Positions 43,643 through 56,839 of a stretch of 64,000 nt of DNA are shown piece after piece. Positions within the stretch are counted from its first letter, which is position 1. The number at the start of each line of letters is the position of its first letter. Source of the stretch: Phorcus lineatus (Eukaryota; Mollusca; Gastropoda; Trochida; Trochidae); the NCBI GenBank assembly GCA_921293015.1, contig OV121097.1, forward strand, positions 17,607,924-17,671,923, written 5' to 3'. The position numbers were made by a program, and so were the translations under genes. The notes under the pieces are model-generated. The model saw only the letters and a program-made list of their open reading frames with translations. It ran no database searches and was not told where the DNA came from.

Positions 43643-45175
43643 ATCTTTGATGAAAGAGTTTGGCGGATTAGGTAAAGCTGTAAATATATGTACTAGTGTT
43701 GACATTGCCAAAAATTTGATTACTACTATTTTGCCAATTAACATTAAATTGCGTTTTCGCCAATTCCCTAATATGTTTTTAATATTGTCTAGCTTTTTGC
43801 GCGTGTTTATCACCCATAAGTCTTCCAGCATTGCATTAAGTGTGACTCCCAAAACTTCAAAGTTCCCCTCTTCCCAGTCCAATTGAAGATTGTTACATAG
43901 TTTAAGGCCACTTCCTGCCTTAGAGCCCAGCCATACAACCTTTGTTTTTTGCTTGTTCATTTTCAGTCCAGAAATGTTATAAAAAGTTTCTAGAGTATTC
44001 ATTGCTGCCCCTAAACTATTTTCAGATCCATCTAAAACAATTCTGTATCGTCAGCATATTGTCCTATTATGTGTTCAGAGTCACGTAAAACAATACCCTT
44101 GATTTCCTTATTTTGCCTTATCATTATCCCTAATATTTCTACCACTAACAAAGTCCTATCTTTACCTGGCTTATGTATGCACGTTATTATTCCCTGGTTA
44201 ATTGTAAGACTTAATTTGTCATTATTTAATACTTCTAGAACATACCTGTATACCTACGTTCCTAATTCTTTCCAGAAAATTTAAAACATTCTACACTAAA
44301 CCCATCAATACCTGGGCTTTTATTATTCTTCATTGCCTTTATTGTTGCAGCAACTTCCTGTTTTTCCATAGGTCTGTCTATTGATTTTTGCAAAGCATCC
44401 TCTAGTTTAGGGGTTTCTATATCATTGAGGGTGTTTGTATCACGTGTTTCACTTTCGGGCATAGCATATAATTTTTTACAAAATTTCGTTTGTTCTTGCA
44501 ATATCTCTGCTCCTTCTGTAATCATATCTCCATAATCTTTCAGTATTTTAGTTATAAGTTTACTTGTATAGTTTCGATTTTCCAAATGACAAAAAAAAAC
44601 TTGTTGGTTTTTCACCATCCTCATACCATCGGATTCTACTTCTTATTTCTTGTCCTTTACGTTCTTCCTCTTTAATATTTTCTAATTCTTTTTTCGCTTT
44701 TGATAATTGTGATAAAGTATTTTCATCTACATTTTGAAAGTCCTCTCTAATCTTGTCTTCCAAAATTAAGATGTTTTCTTCTAATTCTAATGTTTTCCTT
44801 GATCTATCTTTTTTTACGGAATGAAGAATATGATATACTATTTCCTCTTATTTTTATTAGAAATGTCTCTAAAAATAGCGTGTCCGAAGTAGTTAATTTA
44901 ATATTTTCATGAGTGTCCAAATTAGAGTAATGTTCCTGACTGTACTCCTTTTTTATATCTATCAAGGTTTGCTTACCATTTTTGTATATTCACTATCATA
45001 CAAAAGGAATGTATTTAACTTCCAATAACCTTTTCCCTTTTCTTTATCAAGTGCGTTCGAAAAGGAAATACTAATTGCGGAGTGATCTGATTTGTAACCA
45101 GGTAAAATGGCGGTTTCTTGTGTTATGAAATGTATATTTTCTGAAGTAATAAAAGAAATCTAACCTGGCTTGCTG
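43643..45175 (-). pseudogene. LINE D copy 2, inverted 5' segment (RT)
   Basis: As in copy 1, with slightly longer open frames: 44002-43631 (NKQKTKVVWLGS, GNWRKRNLMLIGKIVVIK), 44624-44262 (NNKSPGIDGFSVECFK) and 44763-44560 (EERKGQEIRSRIRWYEDGEK). Frame breaks fall at mostly the same places as in copy 1, so they predate the duplication. Confidence 0.75.
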
Positions 45176-45177
45176 TC

Positions 45178-46140
45178 TTGGTTTTGTCTTACAATGGTAT
45201 GGTATGGTATGAGGAAGGTGAAAAACGAATACACTTAATGCGAAAGTTTGAAGGTGGACTCAGAATGGTCGATCTCAAAACGTTGATCGTTTCATTGAAA
45301 ATTTCTTGTTTAAAGAGATACGTTTCTAAATCAAACTGCTATAGCCTAGCTGGTTTTCCCATAAAGCATGTTCTCATGTTTGGTGCGAATATAAAAAATA
45401 GATACAAACTTGCAAATCCATTTTGGAAGGATTCGTTGGACGCTTAGTATAGATATATTCGAAATTATTATATGAATGACTATAACATAAATAAAATATA
45501 TATGCAACCGCTCTGGTTAAATCACCAATGTTTTAATACAGATTTGATAATCAACAACTGGTTAAAAAAAGGAATAAATCATGTCAAAGATATTTGTCAA
45601 GGTAATGTATTTTGTACACTTGCAGAACTCAAAGAAAAATTTGATATTAAAGGCACAGTCCTTGATCTAAACCGTGTCATCATTAATTTGCCCAAAACTT
45701 TGAGAGATGTTATTCAAACTCAAGATTTCTCTTCCATTAGAAATTTGCCAATATGTTCCCCTTAGAATGATATGATTAAGCCTTTGAAAGGATCAAGATT
45801 ATTTTACGATAACCTTACTGATGGTGAATGTAACTTTCCAAAAGCATTCTGAATATTCTGAAAGTCGTTTTTCACATTGAAAGATATATCGCTAGAAAAA
45901 CTTTGAACATTAATTGTTTCGACAAAAAGTGGAATTTTCTTAAGACTGATATATGAATGCTGTTTCTGAATGAAGTGTTTATAGCAATAGTACCTATTTA
46001 ATTATTACTTTGTTTGATGTATATTTGATTCTAAGTCATGCCATACCTGAGATACATAATATAGCACATCTTAGCTCCTGTTATGTACTAAACATAGTTG
46101 ATTGTATAAAATTGAAGCTAATAAAAAAGACTGAAAAAAA
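45178..46140 (+). pseudogene. LINE D copy 2, 3' segment with internal deletion
   Basis: Same C-terminal frames (45178-45447, 45472-45765) as copy 1, then a deletion of about 405 bp after AAAAGCATTCTG near 45848. The A-rich 3' end is near 46130. Confidence 0.75.
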
Positions 46141-46142
46141 AT

Positions 46143-47107
46143 TCTTCAAAAGTCTACCTTCAAGTTCTAAGAAATAATGAATCAAATGATAGTCGTTCCA
46201 GAAAGCAAACACAATAAAATATTTACCAAAATATCCTATAAATTCTGGCAGGATGGTAAAGGGCCACAGAGTATGTTGTTGGAGTCAAATATGTCAAACT
46301 TTATAAATGATGTTATTTTATCGAGACGTAATGCTTGTTTCAGAAAATCCGAATCCTAATAGTACTTATCAGTTCAGTAAAGTGACGATAAACAGGTTAG
46401 TATCGTGATTTGTGATTGAAAACCGGACAGTGGCGCGTGCCAATGATTCAAACGTGATTTCGGAAACTTATTTACAGCAGACACAAAGACAAACATTGGT
46501 TGATCGTATTAAGTAGGTCTATTAACTAATATACACATTAATTTGACACATAATTTTGAAATCTTAATATTTATAGGACCGTTTTCCAATTATCTGTGAA
46601 AACAAGAAAATAAACTAATTTTGGCATTTTAGAGAAAAAGCAGCAAGTTTAGGGAGGCGATTTTAACTTAAATCAGGTCATAAGATATTTTGGCTCTTAA
46701 TAAAGCCACATTAAAAATCATGAAAACATACCCTGTGTCACTTTAATAATACAAACGGTATTGAAGCGCTCATAAAATATTCAAGATAGGTCTACATAAG
46801 AATCTGTTATATTACATGGGCCCTATACTATGGAAAAGTTAAAGACTTGTTCATAAAAATTTTAAAAGATAAAATCATTTAGTAAATTGATAACAGTGGA
46901 TAGGATCTAAGATTTGCTCAAACATGAACAAACAACTAAAGGGGGCAATCCCTAATGAAACCCTTGAATTTTCAAGTCATCGGAAAAACTTATACTGTAC
47001 AACTTTGATAAATTCTGGAATTCACAAATGCAATTTAAAACATTAATAGATAAGTAACCCTATCAAAGGCTAAATTGACAATAACAATGGTTCTGAAATA
47101 AACACTT
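46143..47107. other. Flank X, copy 2
   Basis: Near-identical to 35951-36918. Nothing recognisable inside. Confidence 0.6.
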
Positions 47108-47285
47108 CGCCACTAAGGTAGATGTGTGCTTCACTATAAACCACTCTTCATTATAGAATTCACAGGACACCGATAATCTTCAACGTAAACAGCTTTTATT
47201 TATGACCGTACATAAGCGTCGTCGGTCTAGGACACACACACACACGAGAGGCAAGCAAGGGACGTTACTCTCTTAATTTAAATCA
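47108..47285 (-). repeat. Gypsy 3' LTR, outer part (split)
   Basis: Begins CGCCACTAAGG and is cut after TTAAATCA, which is the target duplication of the 9.5-kb insertion. The remainder of the LTR is at 56767-56839. Confidence 0.8.
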
Positions 47286-47802
47286 TCCTCCACGCAGGCG
47301 GTCTGCGCACCTCGGACTTCCGCCTTCGTAGTGCTTACAGACCCCTGCCAGTATCCGGCATAAATGCACTGCTCAAATCGAGCAGTCCGTGGTTCTCCAG
47401 TTCAAATTAATGTAAACAACTTTTTTGATATCTTGAAATGACGAGAAGGAACTTAATAAGAGCTTCTTTTAAAAAGTATCTGTCTAATGTGAATTAATTG
47501 GATATCTAATGTCGAACTATTTGAAATCGCGGCGGTTTACATAGCAGCACGCTGGTTTGTTTGACAACACGGACATGTGGGTGTGTAAAAATAGATTAAT
47601 TTGGGTTCGATTGGAAAAATAAAGTCGATTTCATTAGTGTTTTGAAACCATTTCTCACCTTTATTTATTTGAATCCAACGCGAACATTGTGAGGCTTTAG
47701 AGAACGCCAAATGGATCTCATCAAAATCATCTCAGAGCCTCAAGAGCCAGCATATCCCGCAATGACAATGACTATTTAAAAATTGTGTCCTACAACTTAA
47801 TA

Positions 47803-50346
47803 GACCGATCCATTAAGCCCCTCCCCCTAACGACCGCCCCTAGCAACCGCAAACCTCGGACAAACATGCGGAAGTGTCCGACACATGTGTTTTTGAGTAC
47901 GAGTATTCTGCCGACGACTACGGCTAATTAGAGTTTTGTCATGTCTCAGAAACGGTTGAATTATTGAAAATATAGTCTATTGATAATGTAACTGCAGAAA
48001 TTGGAACAAAATAACTGTTTAAAAATATTTGATCACGCGAAAACAGGTCCTCTGTCGCGTCAATGGGCCCTGATTTATATTTAATTGTGAAATCGAGCAA
48101 CAATAAATTTGCTGATGATGGTTTCAGGTGTTTTTCATTTCTGAGAACTGCTGGTAAAAAACCCTGAAAAAATCGTAAAATCCTGTGGTTCATATGCATT
48201 ATGTGTGCGTGCACTGCCTATTTATAGCAACACGTACGGACTGGATCACATGATTTTCATCTCGCAGACTGATCTTTTCTAAAATTGTATTCGCCTTCAA
48301 CACAGTCGTTTTTAAAAAATTAATCTAGCATCAGTGAAAATAACAAGCTTCTTTTATGAATCTATGAGTTGAAACCCGTGGAAAGTTTATGACACATCAT
48401 AACATATGTCAGTTATCTCCCTTTATAGTGTTCTATCATGTAATATTTTGACTGTTTTAATCATTTTAAAACTGTATTTTGGCTAAATCATTCCTCCAGT
48501 GACTGGACATGACCTGTATTTAGAGTAGATATAATTGTTTTTACTCATGAAACTTGTGATAACTATCAATATTTAACTATATAGCAATTCATAGGGAGAA
48601 TGTGATATGTGCTTTTTTTATAATATCATTTGATGAAGAAACAATTATTAATTCAATTCAGTAAACATTTCTGCAAAAAGAAAATATTAGAAATAATTTA
48701 CATTCAATAAATGAATCATGCCTAAAACATGAACTCTTATAAGTACCTTTATATAATTATTAGTACATTATAGATGTTGTCACAATATATGTATTTATGT
48801 ATTTATAGGACTGTATTATTCTGCTCAGATACAATCAGATTAATTTGCAAACTATTTTGCTGAAGTATTTAAAAGATTTTATCTAATGAATGAGAAAACA
48901 ATGATTTCACTTCATCATTATCATCATCAATCATTATTCAATCATAAAAATAATTAGGTATATTTTCCATGCTGCTTTATTTGCCCATGTCATACTGTTT
49001 TTACATCTGTACTTATTAATGATGGGCAGATTTATCAAAACCCTTTGCCTCCTTGACTCTGAAAAAAGGAACACAAGCTTATGAGTGTGTTTTATTCATG
49101 CATCAAATGACTTTTCTTTTCATCTAACAATCAATAAGGGTGTAAACCTGAAAATATTCTAACTGATGGTTTGCAAAATTACATAAATAAAAGAGTGTAT
49201 GGTTTGATGATAGTGATAATTAACAGCCTTTCAAAATAAATTAAAAACTAGCAATGTTTATTTTGATTGTTCACATAAAAAGAAATTGATTAAACTTATT
49301 AGATAGACATTTTGACAAAGTCAGTGTTATCAAATCAGATAAAATAAATAGTCTGACCAAATTATCATTATTATAGATCTAGCAATACAAACTGCAAGAA
49401 TTAGTTAGAAGGCTCCACTTGCTGGTTGTTTTTTAATATTTTATACAGACATGGTGATTGTGTGTCTATATATATATAGGGTCATTTTCATTAAATTATT
49501 TCACCTTTGTCGAAAACTTATTTGACAATTATATATGTCTATATTTTCAAGAATTTTTGAAGGTTAGAATTAATTGTCCTATTAATGAGATGATCTTTTC
49601 ACAGACTTTAGGCCTATTATGTTTAATCCATGAATATAGTATTTCATCAATGTTTTCATGAGATTATTTTTTATTTAATCTGACATTCTATTTATTGGTA
49701 TCACATCTAATGGAAACTTGGAAAAATATAATTAAATTAGTTTTTAATCTATGAAATTCCAATTCATACATCTATTTAGCTTTCAAATTGTTTAATGTTC
49801 GATTAGAATAATTATTGTTATTTGTTTCACCCCCAACCTGTCGGGGAACAAATGCCTTCTATCGATCGATTTCAACTTAGCCTTTAGAAATATATTATTT
49901 GAAAAAGAATATTTGATTCTATTTATTCACCTCGCCTGAGGCAAACTTACCTTTAAATTAATTCAACTTATTTTACTGTACTGGAAAATTTAGCTTGAAA
50001 TAACCCCCAAAACACACTTTTATTTATGTAAACAAACCGAGCATGGTGCACTCACCTCTCATTATTTTATTGATACATCTCCGATGTGAGTCGGATATGC
50101 TGTCTCCGATGTATTTTTCTGAAATAAAGGACCCTTTGTGCAATGTTACTAACACTGCCATCGACTATATTGACTTGATATTACTGCAATTTCTTCGTAA
50201 AATGTCTGGACGAAAATCCTGTGTCATAAAGACAGCCCGCCATGTTGCCTGTTGATGTCCGAGGAAGCGATCGCGGGAAGGTAGGTCAAAAATACGGCGC
50301 GCCGATTGGTCGAAAACCTGTAGGGGCGGGGCTTAATGGATCGGTC
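47803..50346. mobile_element. 2.5-kb TIR element, TA target site
   Basis: Left end GACCGATCCATTAAGCCCC and right end GGGGCTTAATGGATCGGTC are perfect inverted repeats over at least 19 bp, followed by diverged C-rich stretches (CTCCCCCTA versus CGCCCCTA). TA lies on each side (47801-47802, 50347-50348). A minus-strand frame at 47939-48214 and a plus-strand frame at 50043-50255 are open for 91 and 70 codons without a domain I recognise. No transposase, so non-autonomous. Confidence 0.75.
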
Positions 50347-50823
50347 TATTGTCCCTTCTTTGCCGTAAAAAATATTTTAGGCCTATATTTTTATTTTCCT
50401 AATTACATTACTTGAATTTAATTTTGAAACGACATGGAATTAAAGAATCTTCCTAATTATGAGTCGCATTTTTAATTGTTAATTAATTTTAACAAAACTA
50501 TATTTATTTCTTGGTTAATGCAAAAGCAATACCGGCAGGGGGAAAACTTCGAAGAGAAAGAAATGGATCTGGTTGATTAAAATTATATTCAATGAAGCTA
50601 TGAAATTGTGTACTCTTAATTTACAGCCTGTGGATAAAATATATGTAAATACTCTATTCAATTTTTTTATTAAGGAACTAAAGAAAGAAAAAGAAAAGAA
50701 TATGTGTGTTCAATGTTTAAATTAGTACACATTTTAAAGATTATAAGACTCGATAAATTGGATTGGATTTTTTTAAAATATCATTTAGAATAATTTCGTT
50801 CATATTGACGGTTGTGTAAGTTA

Positions 50824-52456
50824 CGGTGGCATATGAGGGCCATCTGTTTTTTTATTTTTATCTTGAAATTTCAAGAAAAAAGTTGAAATTTCAAGATGTC
50901 CATCTTGAAATTTCAAGATGATAAGTTGAAATTTCAAGATAATAAGTTGAAATTTCAAGATACTTATGTTGAAATTTCAAGATAGATAAGTTGAAATTTC
51001 GATTTAGCATCTTGAATTTTCAAGATAATGATATATATAAGGATTTGCTCTATGAAAGTCAGCATTATTTGGGTGAGAAGTCTCCTTGATTAGACGTCCA
51101 TACAAATAAACAAAGAATCTATGTAGATATATAATATAGATACACATACAAACTTAACCAGTTGATAATAAACTTATCCAAATACATTTGAAACATGAAA
51201 TATAGGCCTTAATGTTCATTTCAGACAAAAATTTCATTTCAGGAAAAATTGACACAAACATATTCATAAAAAGTACAAGACTTTACATATGTACATGACA
51301 TAATATGTACAATGTGTGTATGTATGTATGAATATATGTATGTATGTGTGTATGTATGTGTGTATGTAGATACGTACTGTCTATGTATGTGTTTGTGTGT
51401 GTTTATATGTGTGTCTGTATGTTTGCGTTATATGGCTGTGGGAGTGAGATTATCTATATTGGTACTAGTATATGTTGTTGTACTAGTAGATTATGTTGGA
51501 ATTAATGTACTCATATTGTATGTATGTATGTATGTATGTATGTATGTATGTATGTATGTATGTATGTATAAATAGTAGATTTCGGGGAGGTTGTGTGTAT
51601 TTTTGATATCTTATAGTGGATGATTAAACACAGACCACAATAATATCATCGGGAAAGTATTCGTGATATGTATTAAATATATCAATTCATATGTGTATGT
51701 GAATCTTTACTTAGATTTATAACGCTTCGTATATATTTGCTCCTATGTATGACACATATTGACCAGACCGCGCATGTTTGATGATAAGGTTCCTCACAAT
51801 CTGTGTAGGAATGTTTATAACTCTCTCTTATGTATACATACACATACACGTTTTAATATAGAACATACATATCACGAATAATTTCCGATGATATAATTGT
51901 GGTCTGTATTTAATCATCATAATTTTAGGTATCAACTGAATACACACAACCTCCCAAAATTCTATATAAACCATTTTTACATACATAACATACTAAAAAC
52001 GTTAATTCCAACATGATTCATACATAAGAAAGTACATAAATACATCATTCCCTCATCCATATACATTTACATGCATACAAATACATACACACACATGCAT
52101 ACATACACACATTATTACTGTTTAAGTTTGTATGTTTATTTGTAATATATATCTACAATAAGACTTTATTTATATGTAGGGACGTCTAATCAAGGAGACT
52201 TCCACACAAGTAATGCTGACTTTGACAGAACAGATCCTTATATATATATCATTATCTTGAAATTTCAAGATACTAAGTTGAAATTTCAACTTATTTATCT
52301 TGAATTTTCAACATAAGTATCTTGAAATTTCAACTTATTATCTTGAAATTTCAACTTAATATCTTGAAATTTCAAGATAGACATGTTGAAATTTCAACTT
52401 TTTTCTTGAAATTTCAAGATAAAAATAAAAAAACAGATGGCCCTAATATGCCACCG
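50824..52456. mobile_element. Foldback element, ~1.6-kb near-perfect palindrome
   Basis: Ends CGGTGGCATATGAGGGCC and the inverse GGCCCTAATATGCCACCG, flanked by TA. The first and last ~220 bp are arrays of TTGAAATTTCAAGAT, itself a palindrome, about seven to eight copies per arm. Inverted similarity continues inward: GTCTCCTTGATTAGACGTCC at about 51080 pairs with the complement near 52170, and the 51590-51680 block pairs with 51860-51960. The whole element could fold into one long hairpin centred near 51.65-51.75 kb. The 87-codon frame at 51312-51575 is a (TATG)n artefact. Confidence 0.85.
51310..51575 (+). repeat. TATG/TGTG microsatellite in the foldback arm
   Basis: Imperfect (TATG)n and (TGTA)n, with at least twelve nearly uninterrupted TATG units at 51515-51570. 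The opposite arm has only short CATA runs (52060-52110), so the repeat expanded in one arm after the palindrome formed. Confidence 0.8.
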
Positions 52457-55400
52457 TAAAGAAGGCTAAATCCATGCCGATTTCCTTATCACATTTTAAT
52501 TAGGATAGTGTTTTTATATTAACAAGAGAGTTCTTGCATTGGAAGTTTTTTTTAGAATTGATGTTTTCTGATTAAATTACACATGCAATATGCCATAAAT
52601 GTACATATGTATAAGTGTTAAGTTACATATTCTTGGCAATTCTATCATAAATAAATTCAGGCGAGTCCCAGAAATTTAGAATAACAAACTTAATTTGAGA
52701 AGAATGCCTGCATTCAATTTGAAAGTATGTTGCATACATGTTTTCTGATAACTAAGTATTCCCAAAATCATTGTAATTTAAAAATTCATATTTACTTTGT
52801 TATTTTCATTCACCTTTCAAAAATCAATTATCATTTGTAAAATTCCCATGAGGAGTTGATATCAACATCATGATCTTGAAAAAAAGGGGGATTGCTATCT
52901 ATATTATAAAGAGAATTCAACACTTATACTTGCTAATTATTTCTTTAAATTCATGTGATCAACATTGTTTATTTCTTTACATAAAGTTCTAGTTTCTCAT
53001 TGTCTAATGTGAAGTATTCTTTTTTTTATTTGTGACTATCTAGTCTTTGTCTTACTTCCGGTCTAGATACAGTATTGAAATGAGTATTATTACAACCCCT
53101 AGAATTTTGTAACTATAGTAAATATGTAAATTAATTTTATTGTATTTATTGAAAAGATATAAATAAAAAAACATAAACCCAACGACAAAGGCACAATGAA
53201 TTTTAAACGTCGATTTGACGGAACATCGATATTGTTGAATCTTATCGAAAATTTCAAAAAATGAAAATATCGAAACAAAATGAAAACACGATCTTTTTAC
53301 TTCATCCGACATTGATATAATGTCTTTGACGTATATTTTGGGTAAAACATGTCACAAGTGTCGGAACATACCAATCAAAAGCATGTTTTTGAACTGCTTG
53401 ACATCGGCCAACTGCAGTTCTTCACGCCTGGGCGAGAGTGACGGGCCACTATTACGTCACATTACGGAAGGTGCCGAAAGCTGCCGATCTTTTTGCATAT
53501 CGGCGAGCCGGATTCGCTGAGCGGCGCACAAGTGACAGCGCGGGTTTGCAAAATTTACATAAAATCATAGGGGCTTGCATTTACCTTGGAAATCTGGCAC
53601 TATAATGAAACTAAATAACATAAAATAGGGTTTTAAAATCCTTTAACAAAATGGCCCGGATTACCTCGCTAGCTAGGAGAGCATGCCTAATGATCAGTTG
53701 GAATTTTCGATACATTCTCATTTTCTTTCGCCAAAACAAATGACTGACAAATTTTCTGTCGTTGATTTGAGACCTACAGGTGATTTATATTGTGTCAACT
53801 GTCGTAATTTAAAAGGATGCAGCCTATGACAAAACGATTCGACACAAGCATGTGTCACAGTCAAATCTGACCGGAGCACAAAACTTTGTAATACGATTCG
53901 CGATGTCAACTTTGCGAGCCCGTTTAGGGCGAACACATTACTAACATTACCTGAAAATACTATCGTAGGATAGCATTTTGTTTTTTCTTTATGTTTATGT
54001 CCTCGATATCTGATTTGATTACGATTTTGTTCTTCAGACTACATTGCATCTCGCGGGCTAGTTTTGTTTACAATATGGCTGTGACACTGTAGATACCACT
54101 TTCGGGAGATCTTATATATATATATATATTTGAAAATGTTTACCTATAAAAATTACTTCAATATGAGAACAATTTGTCAAGCATATGTTATTAGGATACC
54201 TATTTAACCAAAACTTATTCATTTTTTTTTATTTGAGGGATATAAAAGACTATGATTACGAGGGTTTGTTTCATCTTCCAATCGAACGTTTTATTTGGGC
54301 GCGGAACAACCACCTGTCGTCTGGTAAACAGCACGAGCCACGGTAGGCGAGACGTGACGTACATTCTATCGTCATTTCCGGAGTACCTCGCGATATTTAC
54401 CGCTGGCTTGTTCGGGGAATCCCTTGTTGTTTGGAAATAATTTTAAAAAGATTCATATGTGAGTAATGTGACCTACTGGCAGCGACTGTGGCAAATAAGA
54501 ACTAGTTGATATTATCATGTTCCAACGACTGACATTCAACATGTCGACATTGTCTTGTGGCAGGAATATCATAATAAAAAAAAGTACAAAATTAATTATT
54601 ACTATGTCAATGCAAAAGGAGAAAATTACAAAGAATATCCAATTTGAATAAGCCTACTGATTCTCAACATATCAATTATCAATATAACATCTTACTGAAA
54701 TTTTAAAAGCAATGAACATATATCTTGAATTTATTTGACTGAGTCTATCCATATGATGAATGATGTGATTTTTCAACCTGTTCCTTGATAATAAGGAAGA
54801 ATAATTCAAAATTTGTATAGATCTAAAAGCGATAGTTTTTATTTCTAAATATATATTGGAATATATTCAAAAAGTATTTGATATATTCAGAGATTATTAA
54901 TATTGAATTGTTTAAAATTACCTTTATGTAGGTTGACTTGAATTGTTCATTATAAACTGTGCAATTTAAATTTTTCAACTGCGTTAATCTTCATCTCCTT
55001 CTTTGTCACAAGACAAAATATTGATTCTCTGATGAAATTATTTTTAAGAATAAATTATTTCTATTTTTGTTGTTATTTTCATTACTTGTAATAAGGACTA
55101 ATACTAGAAGATAAAATGAATATTTTAGAATAAGAAAATTAGCGATAAAAATAAATAAGGCGTTTTTAAAGATAATGATTTATAAATCAAGTCATAGTCA
55201 CACGACTTCCACCAACTTTAAACAACGCTCACGTAGCCTTGAAGCACTGTTGTCAAACATAGTCGAAGTGGAGACAATTTGGTGGGGAAATGGGCGTGGC
55301 TTATATCATATCAGCATTACAGAGCGTGAATTTTTTTGTTTCGGATATCACATTTGAATTAACGTAACCGATTATGCTGAGACCAGGTAGTTGATGCACT

Positions 55401-56766
55401 CAAGACAACTACATAGCCGCAATAAATAATACTTCAAATTTGGAAAATATCCCGCCATAATTTTAGCGCGAATTATACTGTGAAAGTTCCGCGAGTGGGC
55501 GGAGCTAATACGATTACGGACATGCGTCAATCAAGTCGGCCGGGTTTGGGAAGTTTTAGTTTTTAATATTTATATTCGTCCGTGTGAAGCAAGAACATTA
55601 TATCCATATGATAGCTAAAATAATTCATATCTTTAATTAGTTTTCTTCTTTAAAAGATATAGTAAGATCACTCTGAATTTAATTTACGAGCCGAGGTGAC
55701 CACGGACATATTCATTTTGACTTATGAGTTTAATAAAACTAATCGGCAAATGAACGTTGTCTTTTTATTGATAACTATTGAAGAATATACTCTATAAATG
55801 TTTTCCATAATTTAAACTGTGTTCATGAGTGAATATTCACGCTAAATACATTTTTAATTTGCTGAAGGGATGAAACCGAACCGCACTACTAAAACTGCCG
55901 AGATACATTCCCGATATTTTTTATTCCGTTTTTGTGTAAATGATTTTGTTGGATTGTCACCCCAAAAAATAGAGCATATCTATTCAATAGGATAGTTTAT
56001 GAATTCTATTTTTATAATTCATAATTATATATTGTATGAGATGATAAGACAACAATTTATCTGCAGTTTTGTATGCATTTGCAAATAGGCTGTTCAGACT
56101 AGATTTTACCTACCAGAAACTCATACTGTGTGCGAACAAAAGAAAGAAACCGTAATTTCAGTTGCAAAGTTGCCGAAAGTTACATCATTTACAAGATAGA
56201 AACACTAACTATCAGTGGATGGAATTTCAGTCACTCTGCTTTTATTGTGAAAAATTAGGAGGTATTTCCATGCACAGTCCATTTTCCGCACTTTGTTTGT
56301 CAGTGACGTCACGCGAAACAATGTTCAACAAAATGATTACAAAAAGATAACTCGTATTATTTCGTGAACAATCGGTCGCATGAAGAAAGTAAACATACCA
56401 GCGTGATCACTGTCGTCTTCTCTCTTGAAAAATAATAATTTATTTACATTTTTAGTAACAACAATTTAATAACAATCTATGAAACAACGGAGTAACAGTT
56501 CACGTTGATTGAACTTTTTGTGAAAAACGCCTCTGCCGTTTATAATCAACGCATTATCATTTTAAACTTAATTTTTTTTCACAAAAAAATACATTGACCC
56601 AGTGATAAACATCTCAGCATTCCACAGTTAAAATTTCATTTATTTCCGAACATTGATAACGCCTTGGTGACCTTTTTTGTACGACGTTGACCTATATCTT
56701 GTGTTTCCACAAACTGTTAGCGGCACTTAGCGAGTGCATAGCGTCAACTGCCGGGCATCAAGAGGG
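52457..56766. other. Right part of the 9.5-kb insertion, unassigned
   Basis: AT-rich with GC-richer islands at about 53320-53560, 54280-54420 and 55480-55560 (for example GAGTGGGCGGAGC). Short frames only. A (TA)n run lies at 54112-54128. I see no domain, RNA gene or terminal repeat apart from the insertion's right end. Confidence 0.4.
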
Positions 56767-56839
56767 TTAAATCACACTCGCTGTGACATTCAAAGGGGAG
56801 TAACACTAAAGGTAATAATAAAGTGCTCTTGCACTGGCG
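56767..56839 (-). repeat. Gypsy 3' LTR, inner part (split)
   Basis: Resumes with TTAAATCA after the insertion and ends GCACTGGCG against the polypurine tract. Confidence 0.8.

Larger units (their letters stand above)
47286..56766. mobile_element. 9.5-kb insertion with 8-bp target duplication TTAAATCA
   Basis: TTAAATCA occurs at 47278-47285 and 56767-56774 but only once in the intact LTR copy near 37090. Left end TCCTCCACGCAGGCGG, right end CCGGGCATCAAGAGGG. Terminal inverted similarity is weak (YCCTC at both ends). An 8-bp duplication fits hAT, Merlin or related cut-and-paste elements, but no transposase frame is visible. It holds two nested elements (47803-50346 and 50824-52456). If both are removed, about 5.3 kb of non-coding, AT-rich sequence remains. 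Confidence 0.7.

Noticed and set aside
51312-51575. 87-aa Cys/Tyr/Val-rich protein
   Set aside because: It is the translation of a TATG/TGTG microsatellite in the foldback arm.
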